Shown: in pieces, positions 46,802 through 54,959 of the stretch
Numbering within the stretch: the stretch's first letter is position 1
Layout: every line of letters starts with the position of its first letter
Origin: a virus
IMG/VR virus record: IMGVR_UViG_3300044680_000280
Coordinates: 342,735-406,734 of that record
Length of the DNA stretch: 64,000 bases
Strand: one strand, 5' to 3'
The notes under the pieces: model-generated
Seen by the model: the letters and a program-made list of their open reading frames with translations, nothing else
Told to the model about the DNA's origin: nothing
Database searches by the model: none
Program-made: the position numbers and the translations under genes

Positions 46802-47341
46802 GTGAGTCTTACCTCTCGCGTCGTTGCTCGGTATCTGAACCGTCAGGCGGACCTATCCCCACCGATCGGTCACCCAGGTGGACCGTGCCAAGTCGTCGAC
46901 CGAGTCGAAAAGAACATTCGAACTCCACATCTTCGCCAGCACCTCATAGAAGAGGTGGAAATGGGCGGCACCCTCTCGAACCCCGACGCCGCCAAGGTCT
47001 ACCGTACCGAAATTGAGCACGGAAAAGGCCTGTTCAAGACCTTGGTCTTCGGACCTCATGCGCAATACCGCATGGACCTACGAAGCGTGACGATTCCCCA
47101 AGTACGGGCCGCGCTCGAGGTTCTGTCCCGCAAGTATTTTGACCTCAAGTCCAGGGGAGGGCCCGATTTTCAAGAGCTCGATCGTGCCCTCCAGAGGGAA
47201 CGGTTCGTTTGGACGGCGCCGAAGTTGGGTCTGACCGTCGTCTTTGTCCTCAAGGACCAAGGATCGGCCCACCTCATCACGGCGTACTGGGAGGGGGAGC
47301 CAGACCCAAAAGCGACGCCCGGGGAGTGCGAGCCAGGTTGA
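46802..47341 (+). CDS. DUF4258/RelE-superfamily-like protein
   Basis: 179 aa from GTG. Long N-terminal part (PPIGHPGGPCQVVDRV; GGTLSNPDAAKVYRTE), then PHAQYRMDLRSVTIPQVRAA and LTVVFVLKDQGSAHLITAYW: the His-Arg-Met-xx-R and terminal 'T.YW' strands of DUF4258/BrnT-like toxin folds. No antitoxin is adjacent. A homologous pattern is common in large phage genomes. Start is close to the divergent promoter of 46776. Confidence 0.65.
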   Translation: MSLTSRVVARYLNRQADLSPPIGHPGGPCQVVDRVEKNIRTPHLRQHLIEEVEMGGTLSNPDAAKVYRTEIEHGKGLFKTLVFGPHAQYRMDLRSVTIPQVRAALEVLSRKYFDLKSRGGPDFQELDRALQRERFVWTAPKLGLTVVFVLKDQGSAHLITAYWEGEPDPKATPGECEPG

Positions 47342-47365
47342 ACTCCGGTCTCCCCGGGCTGTATT
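47338..47365 (+). promoter_or_regulatory. Class II promoter of the recombinase
   Basis: TTGAAC 47338-47343, 16 nt, TGTATT 47360-47365, six nt to ATG, leaderless. Confidence 0.7.
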
Positions 47366-47371
47366 GCCCCC

Positions 47372-48205
47372 ATGGAACGGACGGATTTCTCGGGCGTAAC
47401 GACGGACGCTGAACTCGTTCACCTCTGGCTGTCGAGCCGACCCGAGTCGACCGTTCGGGTGTACCGACCCGTCGCTGAGATCTTCCTCGCACGGATTGCT
47501 CCGAAGGGGCTACGAGACTTGACCGTATCGGACATCACCGATTGGCGGGAGTCTCTCGTTGGCGCGGACACGACGAAAGCTCGTTTCGTCAGCACCGTGA
47601 AGTCCCTCCTCAGCTTCGCCTGGCGGACGGGCTACTGCTCCGTCAACGTCGGTCGAATTCTCCGATGCGTCAAAATTGTGTCGCGACTCCATGAGAAGCT
47701 TCTGGAAGAGGATCAGGTTCGGGACCTCATCGGTGCGGCGAGCTCGAAGCGAGACGGGATTCTCATTCGTCTACTCTACATTGGTGGTTTGCGAATCAGT
47801 GAAGCGATCAAGCTACGCTTCGTTGACATCGGCAAGGGCCGCGTGACGGTTGTCGGTAAAGGTGCGAAGGTTCGTACCATCGTCGTCCCTGACAGCATCG
47901 TGGACGGACTAAAGTCCCTTCGTCAACCTTCGGACCGTCCTGAGTCCCTCGTTTTTACCTCGTACCGAGGGCGACCCCTCGGAGTCCGCGACGCAAGGGA
48001 AGCGGTGTACAAAGCCGCCCGCGAAGCAGGGCTGAAATTATCGCCCCATCATCTGAGGCACACGCACGCGACCCATGCTCTCGAACGTGGGGCGAATCTC
48101 GCGCTCATTCAGCGATCCCTCGGTCATGCGAACCTGGCAACGACCAGCGTTTATCTTCATGTCCGTCCGACCGCCGGGTCAAGCCAGTTCCTGCCAGAGG
48201 TCTAG
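47372..48205 (+). CDS. Tyrosine recombinase (XerC/XerD-like)
   Basis: 277 aa. N-terminal SAM-like core-binding domain (about 10-95) and C-terminal catalytic domain. Catalytic set visible: Arg in GGLRISEAIKL (about 142), Lys in VTVVGKGAKVR, HHLRHTHATH (His-x-x-Arg, about 232) and the nucleophile Tyr in TTSVYLHV (about 262). Likely resolves dimers or integrates the element. Normal length for a Xer-type enzyme. The overlapping minus gene at 48202 shares its stop. Confidence 0.92.
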   Translation: MERTDFSGVTTDAELVHLWLSSRPESTVRVYRPVAEIFLARIAPKGLRDLTVSDITDWRESLVGADTTKARFVSTVKSLLSFAWRTGYCSVNVGRILRCVKIVSRLHEKLLEEDQVRDLIGAASSKRDGILIRLLYIGGLRISEAIKLRFVDIGKGRVTVVGKGAKVRTIVVPDSIVDGLKSLRQPSDRPESLVFTSYRGRPLGVRDAREAVYKAAREAGLKLSPHHLRHTHATHALERGANLALIQRSLGHANLATTSVYLHVRPTAGSSQFLPEV

Positions 48206-48459
48206 TGGACGATCTTCTCCGGGTCCGGGTGAATGTATACTCCATGCCGGGTGTCGTAAAAGTTGCATTCGAAGAAGACCCCGTACACCCCGAGGTTGAA
48301 TCGTACGCCTGGATGGTCACCACGGGTCTTGACCCTAAAGTCATAGTAGACCCCGCGGGACTCCCCGAGTTGGAACCCAGTCTCGATGCACTTATTGAAT
48401 AAGGGCCCCAAAACGAGGTAGGCGTTCTTTTCCCAGAGGATGGTCCGAACTCCGAACAT
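48202..48459 (-). CDS. Small beta protein
   Basis: 85 aa. Aromatic and beta-rich (LWEKNAYLVLGPLF, VYYDFRVKTRGDHPGV). Class I box 48470-48476; TAAGCA, six nt. The box overlaps the stop of the RHH gene upstream. The opposite-strand frame 48205-48402 is its shadow. Confidence 0.72.
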   Translation of the reverse strand: MFGVRTILWEKNAYLVLGPLFNKCIETGFQLGESRGVYYDFRVKTRGDHPGVRFNLGVYGVFFECNFYDTRHGVYIHPDPEKIVH

Positions 48460-48468
48460 ACCCTTTGC

Positions 48469-48909
48469 TTACACCGAGGGATCGACAACTACGCCCGCGT
48501 CCTTCAGGAAATCAACGTCGTCCAGCTCAAACGGAACTCTCGTGACTGACGGCTCCGCCTTGACCATCGAACCCGCCTCGATGGCCGCCTCTTCAGGTTC
48601 TTCGAATTTGACCTCTTCGATCTCCTCTTCGACCTCGACCTCGACGGGCTCTTTTCTAGGGGCCTTTCGAGCTTTTCGCATGGCGGCGGTTACGGCCTTG
48701 CGGTTGTAGGCCATGGCGGCCGCGACGTCCGATTGGTCACCGATCACGAGAAGTCCCTCTTGCTCCTGCAAAAGGAAACCCATTTCGAGTATGAGTTTTG
48801 TATACGTGCTCACATGTAGCCCGTACGCTCCAGCACCCTCAGCCAGACGCTTCAAAAGCGACTCAGGCATACGGATTGACCACATTTTGGAGCGCGGGGC
48901 TTTAGCCAT
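48469..48909 (-). CDS. Ribbon-helix-helix protein with acidic tail
   Basis: 146 aa. WSIRMPESLLKRLAEGAGAY, then GLHVSTYTKLILEMGF: the strand, helix A and helix B of CopG/MetJ-type RHH, which binds DNA as a dimer. After a basic KARKAPRKEP patch comes a strongly acidic stretch (VEVEVEEEIEEVKFEEPEE). Class I box 48922-48928; 8 nt. A repressor or partition-type protein is plausible. Confidence 0.8.
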   Translation of the reverse strand: MAKAPRSKMWSIRMPESLLKRLAEGAGAYGLHVSTYTKLILEMGFLLQEQEGLLVIGDQSDVAAAMAYNRKAVTAAMRKARKAPRKEPVEVEVEEEIEEVKFEEPEEAAIEAGSMVKAEPSVTRVPFELDDVDFLKDAGVVVDPSV

Positions 48910-48920
48910 GAGTTTCTAAT

Positions 48921-49505
48921 TTACACCGATTTTTGGGCCCTGTAGTGAGGGCATTCCTCGATCGCGTGTTTAAGTGGACATGCACAAGGTTCGCAAGGTC
49001 CAACGTGTGCATATCCCCCCGATAGATCGCAGTCATCGTCGATGCAAACTGAAACGAGGGGTTGGCTTCGCAGGGCAATGACGTCGGGGGTGCAGTAGGG
49101 ATCCGAAACCCTCTTGAGTGGCTTATCCGGGCCGGCAACAACGACAGAGAGGTAAGACTCCGTCCAATTCAAAGAAGCCATCTCGAAGTATCGAACGGCG
49201 TCCTCATACGATGAGAACTCCGTGACTTCGGGAACGCCCTCTCGAGCGACCGCGACAAGGTGAGTGGTCGGCTTTTTGATCATCCGGGTTGACTTTTTAT
49301 CTTGGTAGGTGCGTGGACAGTTTCTAGGAATCTTCTCCTGTCCGAGCTCCTTCATCGTCGGGGGAGTCCCCAGTTTGGTGCGGAATCCCCTTTCCTTGTC
49401 GTCCAAAATGATCCGTTTGTCACAGCACCGGCATCGCCAGGTTGTTCGCGTTTCGGAGCGAAATTCAACGCTCCAAAAATGCATTCGAATCAGTTCGGCG
49501 ACCAT
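48921..49505 (-). CDS. Zinc-type protein
   Basis: 194 aa; ATG at 49484 (MHFWSVEF) is an alternative start. WRCRCCDKRI near residue 24 and CIDDDCD ... CEPCACP ... CPHY at the end provide two Cys/His clusters. The middle (VPEVTEFSSYEDAVRYFE) is a small alpha/beta unit. Two TAGNNT elements (TGTAGGTT and TGTAGAGT) lie near the start, so the exact start is uncertain. Confidence 0.72.
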   Translation of the reverse strand: MVAELIRMHFWSVEFRSETRTTWRCRCCDKRIILDDKERGFRTKLGTPPTMKELGQEKIPRNCPRTYQDKKSTRMIKKPTTHLVAVAREGVPEVTEFSSYEDAVRYFEMASLNWTESYLSVVVAGPDKPLKRVSDPYCTPDVIALRSQPLVSVCIDDDCDLSGGYAHVGPCEPCACPLKHAIEECPHYRAQKSV

Positions 49506-49580
49506 AACCTACACTGTAACATGTAGGAGGGTACTCTACACGTCTCATTTTAGATCCCATTCCGAGTGAACAGGATCTTC

Positions 49581-49907
49581 TCACCAGGTGCCGTCTTTGA
49601 CTCCGAAGGACGGCGTCTTGATGTTGACGACATGGGCTGGTTTGACGTCGACGCTTTCGTTGTCGGGTAGGAGGGGGAGCCCGCCTTTTTCCGCCTGGAG
49701 CTGAGCGGCGCTCTTGATCTTTTTCGTTTCCTCGGTGGCCTTGAAGCTGCCAAGCTCGCTGTAGAACTCGAACCAGGGAAGGCCGTAGTTCGCATAGTCC
49801 TTGGCATTTCGGGGGGTCGAGGGCGGCTCCTTGCCTGTAACCAACTTCCATGACATCGAGTTCAGCAGGTGGACGAACACGCGGCTCGAGTGCGTGCGGT
49901 CCCACAC
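49581..49907 (-). pseudogene. Truncated gene, 5' end lost
   Basis: 108 codons remain from GTG 49907. WDRTHSSRVFVHLLNSMSWK, VTGKEPPSTPRNAKDYANYG and LPWFEFYSE match the C-terminal half of a protein family I recognise from phage and plasmid sequences ('WD..hs.R.fvh..nS..w..iTG..PP..P..A..YA..GLPWF.yY'), role unknown. Its normal N-terminal part is missing; a GIY-YIG gene fragment joins it out of frame. Confidence 0.6.
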
Positions 49908-50155
49908 GTCGAATCCAGCTCTGACGGACTGTCATGACTTTCCAGCACAATAATCTCGGGTTTGAACCCATTTGAAACGATGCCCCGGATCCAATGGTTT
50001 TTGTGAGATTTTTGCAGGAGGCTGGAGGGGTGGGAGTGGCTTTTAGGTCGTGTCATACCCGTGGAAGTTTGTCCTATATAGCGAAGCTCCCCGTTCCTTG
50101 GATCAATCAATCCGTAGATGAAGTTTTTGAGACTGGGGTCGTGGGTTGTAGACAA
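49862..50155 (-). pseudogene. GIY-YIG endonuclease remnant
   Basis: 97 codons from TTG 50155. NFIYGLIDPRNGELRYIGQT contains the GIY and YIG elements, followed by KSHKNHWIRGIVSNGFKPEI, a second conserved block. After SELDS the frame reads the neighbouring gene out of register, so the 3' half of the nuclease is gone. Probably a decayed homing endonuclease whose deletion also removed the start of the 49581 gene. GGGG-CAGC precedes the TTG. Confidence 0.7.
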
Positions 50156-50168
50156 GCTGCCCCGTAAC

Positions 50169-50336
50169 CTATGTCGTTTTTCTCTCTGGCCAGACGGTCG
50201 CGCCAGAAATGGGCTCCCCGTCATGCGTCTTGAGGGCCTCCCAGGCTTCGATCTCCGTGTCGAAGGGACCCATTCGTTTGATGTTCCCGCCGCGGGCGAA
50301 GTACTGGACTCTGGTCCTCATTTGTTTCGTCTTCAT
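50169..50336 (-). CDS. Small beta-alpha protein
   Basis: 55 aa from MKTKQMR, ATGA overlap with the gene before it. RTRVQYFARGGNIKRMGPFD ... WEALKTHDG: a short strand-turn-helix fold. Unknown. Confidence 0.68.
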   Translation of the reverse strand: MKTKQMRTRVQYFARGGNIKRMGPFDTEIEAWEALKTHDGEPISGATVWPERKTT

Positions 50337-50596
50337 TTTGCGCCACCGCACGGGCAGGTGAAGTCTCCCGGACCGGGGATGATCGTCTTCTGGTCACACG
50401 CGTTGCACCTGAAAATGACATGCACCCCGGCGTCGTCGACCCAGATAGTCCCCATCTTTTTGTAAGGCCCCACGTTTGGGAAGTGTACAGACTTATCGCC
50501 CCACCCGTCGAAAAAGAAGTAGTCGTCTCCCCAAATGTGCTTGACAACCGGCCCGACGGGTTTGCCTAGGATCGTAATTTTCGGGTCGCCACTCAT
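50333..50596 (-). CDS. Small zinc protein
   Basis: 87 aa. Beta-rich, with CNACDQ and CPCGG in the last 20 residues, a two-pair zinc ribbon at the C-terminus. Box tacacca 50607-50613 overlaps the stop of the ASCH gene; TAAGAA, six nt. Confidence 0.78.
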   Translation of the reverse strand: MSGDPKITILGKPVGPVVKHIWGDDYFFFDGWGDKSVHFPNVGPYKKMGTIWVDDAGVHVIFRCNACDQKTIIPGPGDFTCPCGGAK

Positions 50597-50605
50597 GAGC
50601 TATTC

Positions 50606-51010
50606 TTACACCACCTCAAATAATCCAAGGCGGCCTTTCAGCGGTCTAAACGGTAGTTCCTGAGCATCCTTCAGGAGCCACCCGTACTGAGGTTGTCCCT
50701 TGTTGTTGTACGGCATGTACCATTTGCCGTATGGGCCTCGGTTCGGTACTACAAAACCCCAGATGTTTGCCTTTCCGACAATTCCACCGCGAGGCAGGTC
50801 CGAGATGGAAGGCACGTCCGTCCTGGCACGTATGAGCTCATGCTCGAGCATCCAGTCGACCGCCTCGTCGTACTCCTTCTTCGAACAACCCGCTCCCGCG
50901 TGTATAAGAATGTCGCCTAGATGGCTAGTTCTCCACGAACGATTCTCCAGGTTTTTTCCCAGGTGGAGGATCGCAAAGGCCCACGGTTGGCGTATCGAGA
51001 GAGTTTTCAT
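50606..51010 (-). CDS. ASCH-domain protein
   Basis: 134 aa from MKTLSIRQPWA, the standard ASCH opening. The GKNLENRSWR motif, GDILIHAG, GGIVGKA and GRLGLFEV near the end follow the ASCH/PUA-like barrel, known from phage-encoded and RNA-related proteins; some relatives hydrolyse N4-acetylcytidine. The longer frame to 51286 runs through the small ORF upstream. The start lies behind CAGAAGA. Confidence 0.85.
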   Translation of the reverse strand: MKTLSIRQPWAFAILHLGKNLENRSWRTSHLGDILIHAGAGCSKKEYDEAVDWMLEHELIRARTDVPSISDLPRGGIVGKANIWGFVVPNRGPYGKWYMPYNNKGQPQYGWLLKDAQELPFRPLKGRLGLFEVV

Positions 51011-51027
51011 TCTTCTGCGGAGAACTT

Positions 51028-51090
51028 CTAGGGTAGCTTCGCCTTGTCCAGCACCAGAACGAGAGTGTTCTCTTCCTTGGTAGGTTCCAT
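51028..51090 (-). CDS. Possible 20-aa peptide
   Basis: MEPTKEENTLVLVLDKAKLP. The ATG is three nt after the stop of 51094 and the TAG is 17 nt before the ASCH start, so it fits the operon. Too short for certainty. Confidence 0.35.
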   Translation of the reverse strand: MEPTKEENTLVLVLDKAKLP

Positions 51091-51093
51091 GGA

Positions 51094-51327
51094 TCAGTCC
51101 GTACAGGGGAGAGCGTAGTATGTATCGTCCGTTACGACGGGCTTCGACTCGCAGAAGATTCGAGCTTCCGTCACCCGGAGAGCGAGTTCCCTGGAGAGCT
51201 TGTCGTACGGGTGACGTCTGACGAGAGACCGAAGGGTCTCGAGGGGCCAGCCTCTCTGGTCGAGGTAGTGGCCCTCTGCCATCCAACGGTCAATTTCTCC
51301 GAGGGCGACATCTTTTGTGAGAGGCAT
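51094..51327 (-). CDS. Small protein
   Basis: 77 aa from MPLTKDV. Class I box 51338-51344 with TATGGT and six nt rules out the ATG at 51342, which lies in the box. Helical, Arg rich. First of an operon with the ASCH gene. Confidence 0.75.
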   Translation of the reverse strand: MPLTKDVALGEIDRWMAEGHYLDQRGWPLETLRSLVRRHPYDKLSRELALRVTEARIFCESKPVVTDDTYYALPCTD

Positions 51328-51386
51328 AGGATAACCATACACCGTTTGGACGGTTCAGCCACCGGTAATGACCCGATGGCTGACTG

Positions 51387-52019
51387 TCACTTGTTGAGGA
51401 GGGGTCGAACGCTGACCCCGATCGATTTCACCGTTTGAATGAGGAGCATGGTGCTCTTGCGCCGGTCCTCGTCCAATTTCAGGGTGTCGGGGTTTCCGAT
51501 GACGCTGCTCAGAACCTCTGCGGTAGCCGTTGCCCGCGTGATTCGATCCGTGACCCTGGACAGGTCAGTGATGTGGTCCTCGCGAGTGGTGTACCCTTGA
51601 ATGGTACCCGCCTTGATGAGAAAGGAGTAATTGTACTTGCTGAGCATCAAGGATCGGGCTCGACCGACCTTTTTGATGAACTTGCAGACGTCGTCCGAAT
51701 CCGCGCTCTTGAGCGTCTTGCCGCCGTAGCACATCCAGTAGAGAACCGGACCAGGAATCGAAATGCCGGGGTACTCGTGCGTCAGCCAGTGGATGGCGTT
51801 GACGATCCGCTCCTTTTCGTCCAGCGAGATATCGATCAACTTCGCGTAGTGTTGCTGGATCGTCTTGGCGATCTTCGAGTCTGCGACGTTGTCAAGTGTG
51901 ACGACCTTGACCCCCGTCTTTTTGGACCTGGATTTGGACGCCGAGCCCCTTCCGCCCACTACGGTGTGAATGAGAGCAATGTCGGGGTCGTTCGTGCGTT
52001 TGTTGTCTTGAAGTGCCAT
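51387..52019 (-). CDS. Hypothetical protein of the RHH/J-domain operon
   Basis: 210 aa. A basic N-terminus (SASKSRSKKTGVK) then helices (LIDISLDEKERIVNAIHWLT). Seventeen nt after the J-domain gene, behind CGGAG, so third gene of an operon from 54149. Unknown function. Confidence 0.75.
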   Translation of the reverse strand: MALQDNKRTNDPDIALIHTVVGGRGSASKSRSKKTGVKVVTLDNVADSKIAKTIQQHYAKLIDISLDEKERIVNAIHWLTHEYPGISIPGPVLYWMCYGGKTLKSADSDDVCKFIKKVGRARSLMLSKYNYSFLIKAGTIQGYTTREDHITDLSRVTDRITRATATAEVLSSVIGNPDTLKLDEDRRKSTMLLIQTVKSIGVSVRPLLNK

Positions 52020-52036
52020 GATGCAAATCTCCGTGA

Positions 52037-53101
52037 TTAACCGTTGGGATACGTTTCGTGGTAGGTCGTGACGATCGAATAGGCTTGAGAGTGCGGGTTG
52101 AAGATACTGGCGGATTCTGGGCTCGAGTTGATGTCTGGGTGGTGCAACTTGGCAACTTCTCGCCAGAGCTTCTTGACCTTTGACAAATCTCCCAGGGTTC
52201 CAGTGGGGGGCAGAGCGCCTGTTAGACGCTGATAGGCGTCCTCGTACTCAGAACGCTTCTCCGCATGAGAGGCGACTATTCCAGTACGTTGAGCCTCTTT
52301 CTCACGTTCGAGAAGGCGGACGCTCGTAACCCGAACATAGTCCAAGGCTTCCTGAAGAATGTTCTTAGCCGACGATTGCATTCGGAATCGGGCTTCATGG
52401 TTGAGCATCGTTTCGGTGTATCCCTCGATGTACCTTTCGAAGGAGGTTTGAATTTCCCGTACCAGAGCTTTTCGCGCTTCGACAGGGAAAGGCGAAACCT
52501 TTTCGTCTTTAGGAGGTTCTACACTAGCGGGGACCCTTTTCACTCGGACCTTCCCACCATTGCCCTTGCTCTTCGGAGGGGGCAGTTCGAAAGCTTCTCG
52601 AACCTTCTGGGGTACCCTTTTGGTCATTACACCGTTTAGCCCGCGCTTCCCGCTAGAATCGAACTCTTTGAACTTTTTAATGACGTCTTTGAACGCCTGT
52701 CGTAGGCTCATCCCACACTTTTCGTGCACCTCGATGGCGATGCGAAGCACCTTCTCGACGGGCTCCGCATGGACTTTCAGTGCGTCCATAAGCTCGAAGG
52801 ACAGGTCGGCGGTTTCAGGTTCCCGACCGAGTTTCAGAAGCTCGTAAAACGTGTGGACGGTGTAGTAGTACTCTCCCCGCTTGCCACGTCGATTCGGCAC
52901 AATCTGCTTGAAGAGCTCCAAGAGCTCTTTGGCTGATCCCGTGGGAGTGCGGCTACTTGAGCCCAAGAGGAGAAGTATCTCCTCCATGGCGTAGTACTTC
53001 TCCTTGGCGCCCAACGACTCTATCTTTGAGTCCAGGGCAAGGACGGCTTCAGACAGTTGCTTGGTCGATCGCGTCGCTGCTGCTTCCATCGTAGTTCTCA
53101 T
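52037..53101 (-). CDS. C-terminal J-domain protein
   Basis: 354 aa. The C-terminal 80 residues (YEDAYQRLTG; KVKKLWREVAKLHHPDINSS; then an FNPHSQAYSIV helix) are a J domain, including the HPD tripeptide that stimulates DnaK/Hsp70. The first 270 residues are helical and basic, with a Pro/Lys linker (PPPKSKGNGGKVRVKRVP), and may choose the client. Starts inside the 3' end of the RHH/HTH gene (ATG 53101 or 53089). Could recruit host DnaK to element proteins. Confidence 0.75.
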   Translation of the reverse strand: MRTTMEAAATRSTKQLSEAVLALDSKIESLGAKEKYYAMEEILLLLGSSSRTPTGSAKELLELFKQIVPNRRGKRGEYYYTVHTFYELLKLGREPETADLSFELMDALKVHAEPVEKVLRIAIEVHEKCGMSLRQAFKDVIKKFKEFDSSGKRGLNGVMTKRVPQKVREAFELPPPKSKGNGGKVRVKRVPASVEPPKDEKVSPFPVEARKALVREIQTSFERYIEGYTETMLNHEARFRMQSSAKNILQEALDYVRVTSVRLLEREKEAQRTGIVASHAEKRSEYEDAYQRLTGALPPTGTLGDLSKVKKLWREVAKLHHPDINSSPESASIFNPHSQAYSIVTTYHETYPNG

Positions 53102-54149
53102 TGGTGGTCGTCTGATCCCCTGGCATATTTCGCATAAAACCGATCCGCTCTTTGGCACGAGCGATCAGGTAGCTGATGCCAGCCTGGGTCATGCCCAGTT
53201 TGGTTGCGATTTCTGCTTGAGTCATGTCGTCGAGTAGGTACATCCGCAGAGCGTCCGCCTCTCGGGGTGGTATACGCTTCAAATACTCCAGAAAGCTGCT
53301 GTCAAAGTCTGGGGAGACCGCCATGCATTCCAACGCCTTCTCGTAGTCCTCTGCCTTTCCGTCGCGACTCACTTGAGACAGAATGTCTTTTGCCCGTTGA
53401 GCCCCGAGTCCTCGGTCCAAGGCGTTCCACAGGGGCGCCGCTTCTTCCCCCCGTTTGAGAAGTCGGTCTCGAAGGGTAAAGTGGTATACGTCTCGGCAGT
53501 CCAAGTACTCCCCTAGCCAATCCATGGGGTTTCGGCCCGCAAAGTCCCGCTGTTCCTTCGTGGAAAGATTTGAGATCGATCGCTCCATGAGGGCCTTGTG
53601 CCTCCACGAAAGAGACGAACAGAACTCATTGTATTGTTCCACCAGGTCCTCGAACTTCACTTCTCTCGGCTTGTCACCCGAGAGGTGTTCGAGATGGGGA
53701 GACGTCGGTACCGGCACGAATTCAACGGTGGGCTCAGGCTCCTGTTCAGGTGGCGCTGGTTCAATAACTGGAGAAGGCTCTGGTTCGGACGGCGTTAACC
53801 CCAACATACGGATTAACTTCAAAGCCAAACTCGCCCCGTCCGGCTGTACAAGACGATTGATCAGAATGTTGAAGTTTGGGGAATCGACGCCCACGCTGTA
53901 ACGCGAAAGCTCATCCAGGATTTGAATACGCGTGCTTTGGAGTTCGTGGTACGCGGTAGCGAGGGCGACCAAATGTTCGGGCTCGCCCAATTTTGGAACG
54001 TGCGGTTCCTCTTTCGTCCCCTCGTGAACGTATCCGTCGACAAGGCCTTGAATTAAGGCGTCCACTCCCACCGAATAAGACTCGGCTTGCTTTTTCAACC
54101 ACTCCCACGCTGGAGCGGGAAGCAGAATCGATAGCGTGAGAGACTCCAT
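53049..54149 (-). CDS. RHH plus sigma-region-4-like transcription protein
   Basis: 366 aa. Residues 1-45 (LTLSILLPAPAWEWLKKQAE ... GVDALIQGLVDGY) resemble a ribbon-helix-helix unit. A Pro/Glu linker follows at about 125-165. Near the C-terminus RIPPREADALRMYLLDDMTQ, EIATKLGMTQAGISYLIARA is a sigma-70 region 4/LuxR-type HTH ('T..EIA..LG.t...v...l..A...L'). No regions 2 or 3 are seen, so it is not a whole sigma factor but could guide RNA polymerase. Promoter TTGACC-16-TACGAA, 7 nt (54157-54184). Confidence 0.75.
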   Translation of the reverse strand: MESLTLSILLPAPAWEWLKKQAESYSVGVDALIQGLVDGYVHEGTKEEPHVPKLGEPEHLVALATAYHELQSTRIQILDELSRYSVGVDSPNFNILINRLVQPDGASLALKLIRMLGLTPSEPEPSPVIEPAPPEQEPEPTVEFVPVPTSPHLEHLSGDKPREVKFEDLVEQYNEFCSSLSWRHKALMERSISNLSTKEQRDFAGRNPMDWLGEYLDCRDVYHFTLRDRLLKRGEEAAPLWNALDRGLGAQRAKDILSQVSRDGKAEDYEKALECMAVSPDFDSSFLEYLKRIPPREADALRMYLLDDMTQAEIATKLGMTQAGISYLIARAKERIGFMRNMPGDQTTTNENYDGSSSDAIDQATV

Positions 54150-54156
54150 GGACCTA

Positions 54157-54184
54157 TTCGTACCCCATCCGGAGTGAAGGTCAA
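54157..54184 (-). promoter_or_regulatory. TTGACC promoter of the RHH/HTH operon
   Basis: Plus-strand ggtcaa 54179-54184 and ttcgta 54157-54162; 16 nt spacing, 7 nt to the ATG at 54149, leaderless. A standard -35 here would free this regulator from dependence on class I recognition. Confidence 0.5.
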
Positions 54185-54198
54185 GCAAAAGTTCACCG

Positions 54199-54570
54199 TC
54201 ACGGTGTATGGATCTTGTACCCCAGCGCGGCCGCTCTCCCGGGGTACTCGTTGAAGAAGGACTTCAGCGAGTCTTCCGACTCCCCGTACGTCGGCCATCG
54301 GCGACCCATGATCTTTTGGCTCAAGAAGTCAGCGATCATCGATCGGACTTCCGTGTCACTGGCGCCGAAGGCCTTGACATTGCTCAGGACGGAGGGATCC
54401 GCTAAAACCTCGTCGAGTTGCTCGTCTGTCAGCGAAAGACCTGTCTCGTCACGGACCCCATTTCTGACTTCCTCCCGGAGCTTTGCCAGGTCCTTGTCCA
54501 ACACTTTGTCCAGACAGTCAGCACAAATCACGGCAGAAGTAGGGCTCTCGCAGAGGGGGCACGGCGTCAT
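54199..54570 (-). CDS. Zinc-binding helical protein
   Basis: 123 aa. CPLCES and CADCLD (residues 4-20), a two-pair zinc site, then helices rich in Asp and Glu. Last gene of a four-gene operon (55331 to 54199); ATGA overlap. Confidence 0.76.
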   Translation of the reverse strand: MTPCPLCESPTSAVICADCLDKVLDKDLAKLREEVRNGVRDETGLSLTDEQLDEVLADPSVLSNVKAFGASDTEVRSMIADFLSQKIMGRRWPTYGESEDSLKSFFNEYPGRAAALGYKIHTP

Positions 54571-54959
54571 TCTTTGACCTCGTTAGTAAGGGCATCCTCG
54601 ACTTTTCCGAGGAGATTGTTCCATCGTTTTCTCCACTGCACTCCGGCGAGAGGTTCCATGGTTAGCACGTACCCTCTATCCAACTCCTCCGTGATGCCCT
54701 TCTTACAGTCCTCGAGCGTCTTGCGGGCCTTTTCGAGTTCGCTTTTAAGGTCACGGATTTCTTCCTCGGCTTTCGCCCAGCGTTCCCTCGTCTCCAGAGC
54801 GGCTGTGATGGCTTCGCGCAATCGCCACGGGCGGGGTTCTTGCAGGACTCGTCCGAAGTAGACACCACCCGATTGCGCCGCCGCAACCCACTCGTGGAGC
54901 AGGTCCTCGAGTCGCTGCACGTGACGCTTGAGAAGTTCCGTCTGCTCCGCAATGTTCAT
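54567..54959 (-). CDS. Coiled-coil protein
   Basis: 130 aa. Mostly heptads (EEEIRDLKSELEKARKTLED), so a dimeric or trimeric rod. Between a membrane peptide and a zinc protein, joined to both by ATGA overlaps. Confidence 0.78.
   Translation of the reverse strand: MNIAEQTELLKRHVQRLEDLLHEWVAAAQSGGVYFGRVLQEPRPWRLREAITAALETRERWAKAEEEIRDLKSELEKARKTLEDCKKGITEELDRGYVLTMEPLAGVQWRKRWNNLLGKVEDALTNEVKE

Noticed and set aside
48205-48402. Plus-strand frame starting at the recombinase stop
   Set aside because: It is the mirror of the minus-strand 48202-48459 gene, which has a perfect class I start.
50606-51286. 226-codon version of the ASCH protein
   Set aside because: ASCH proteins begin at M-K-x-L-S-I-x-Q-P-W; the extension covers the short peptide and the end of the preceding gene.
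53049-54149. Complete sigma factor
   Set aside because: Only a region-4-like HTH is present; no region 2 motif (-10 recognition and melting) was found.
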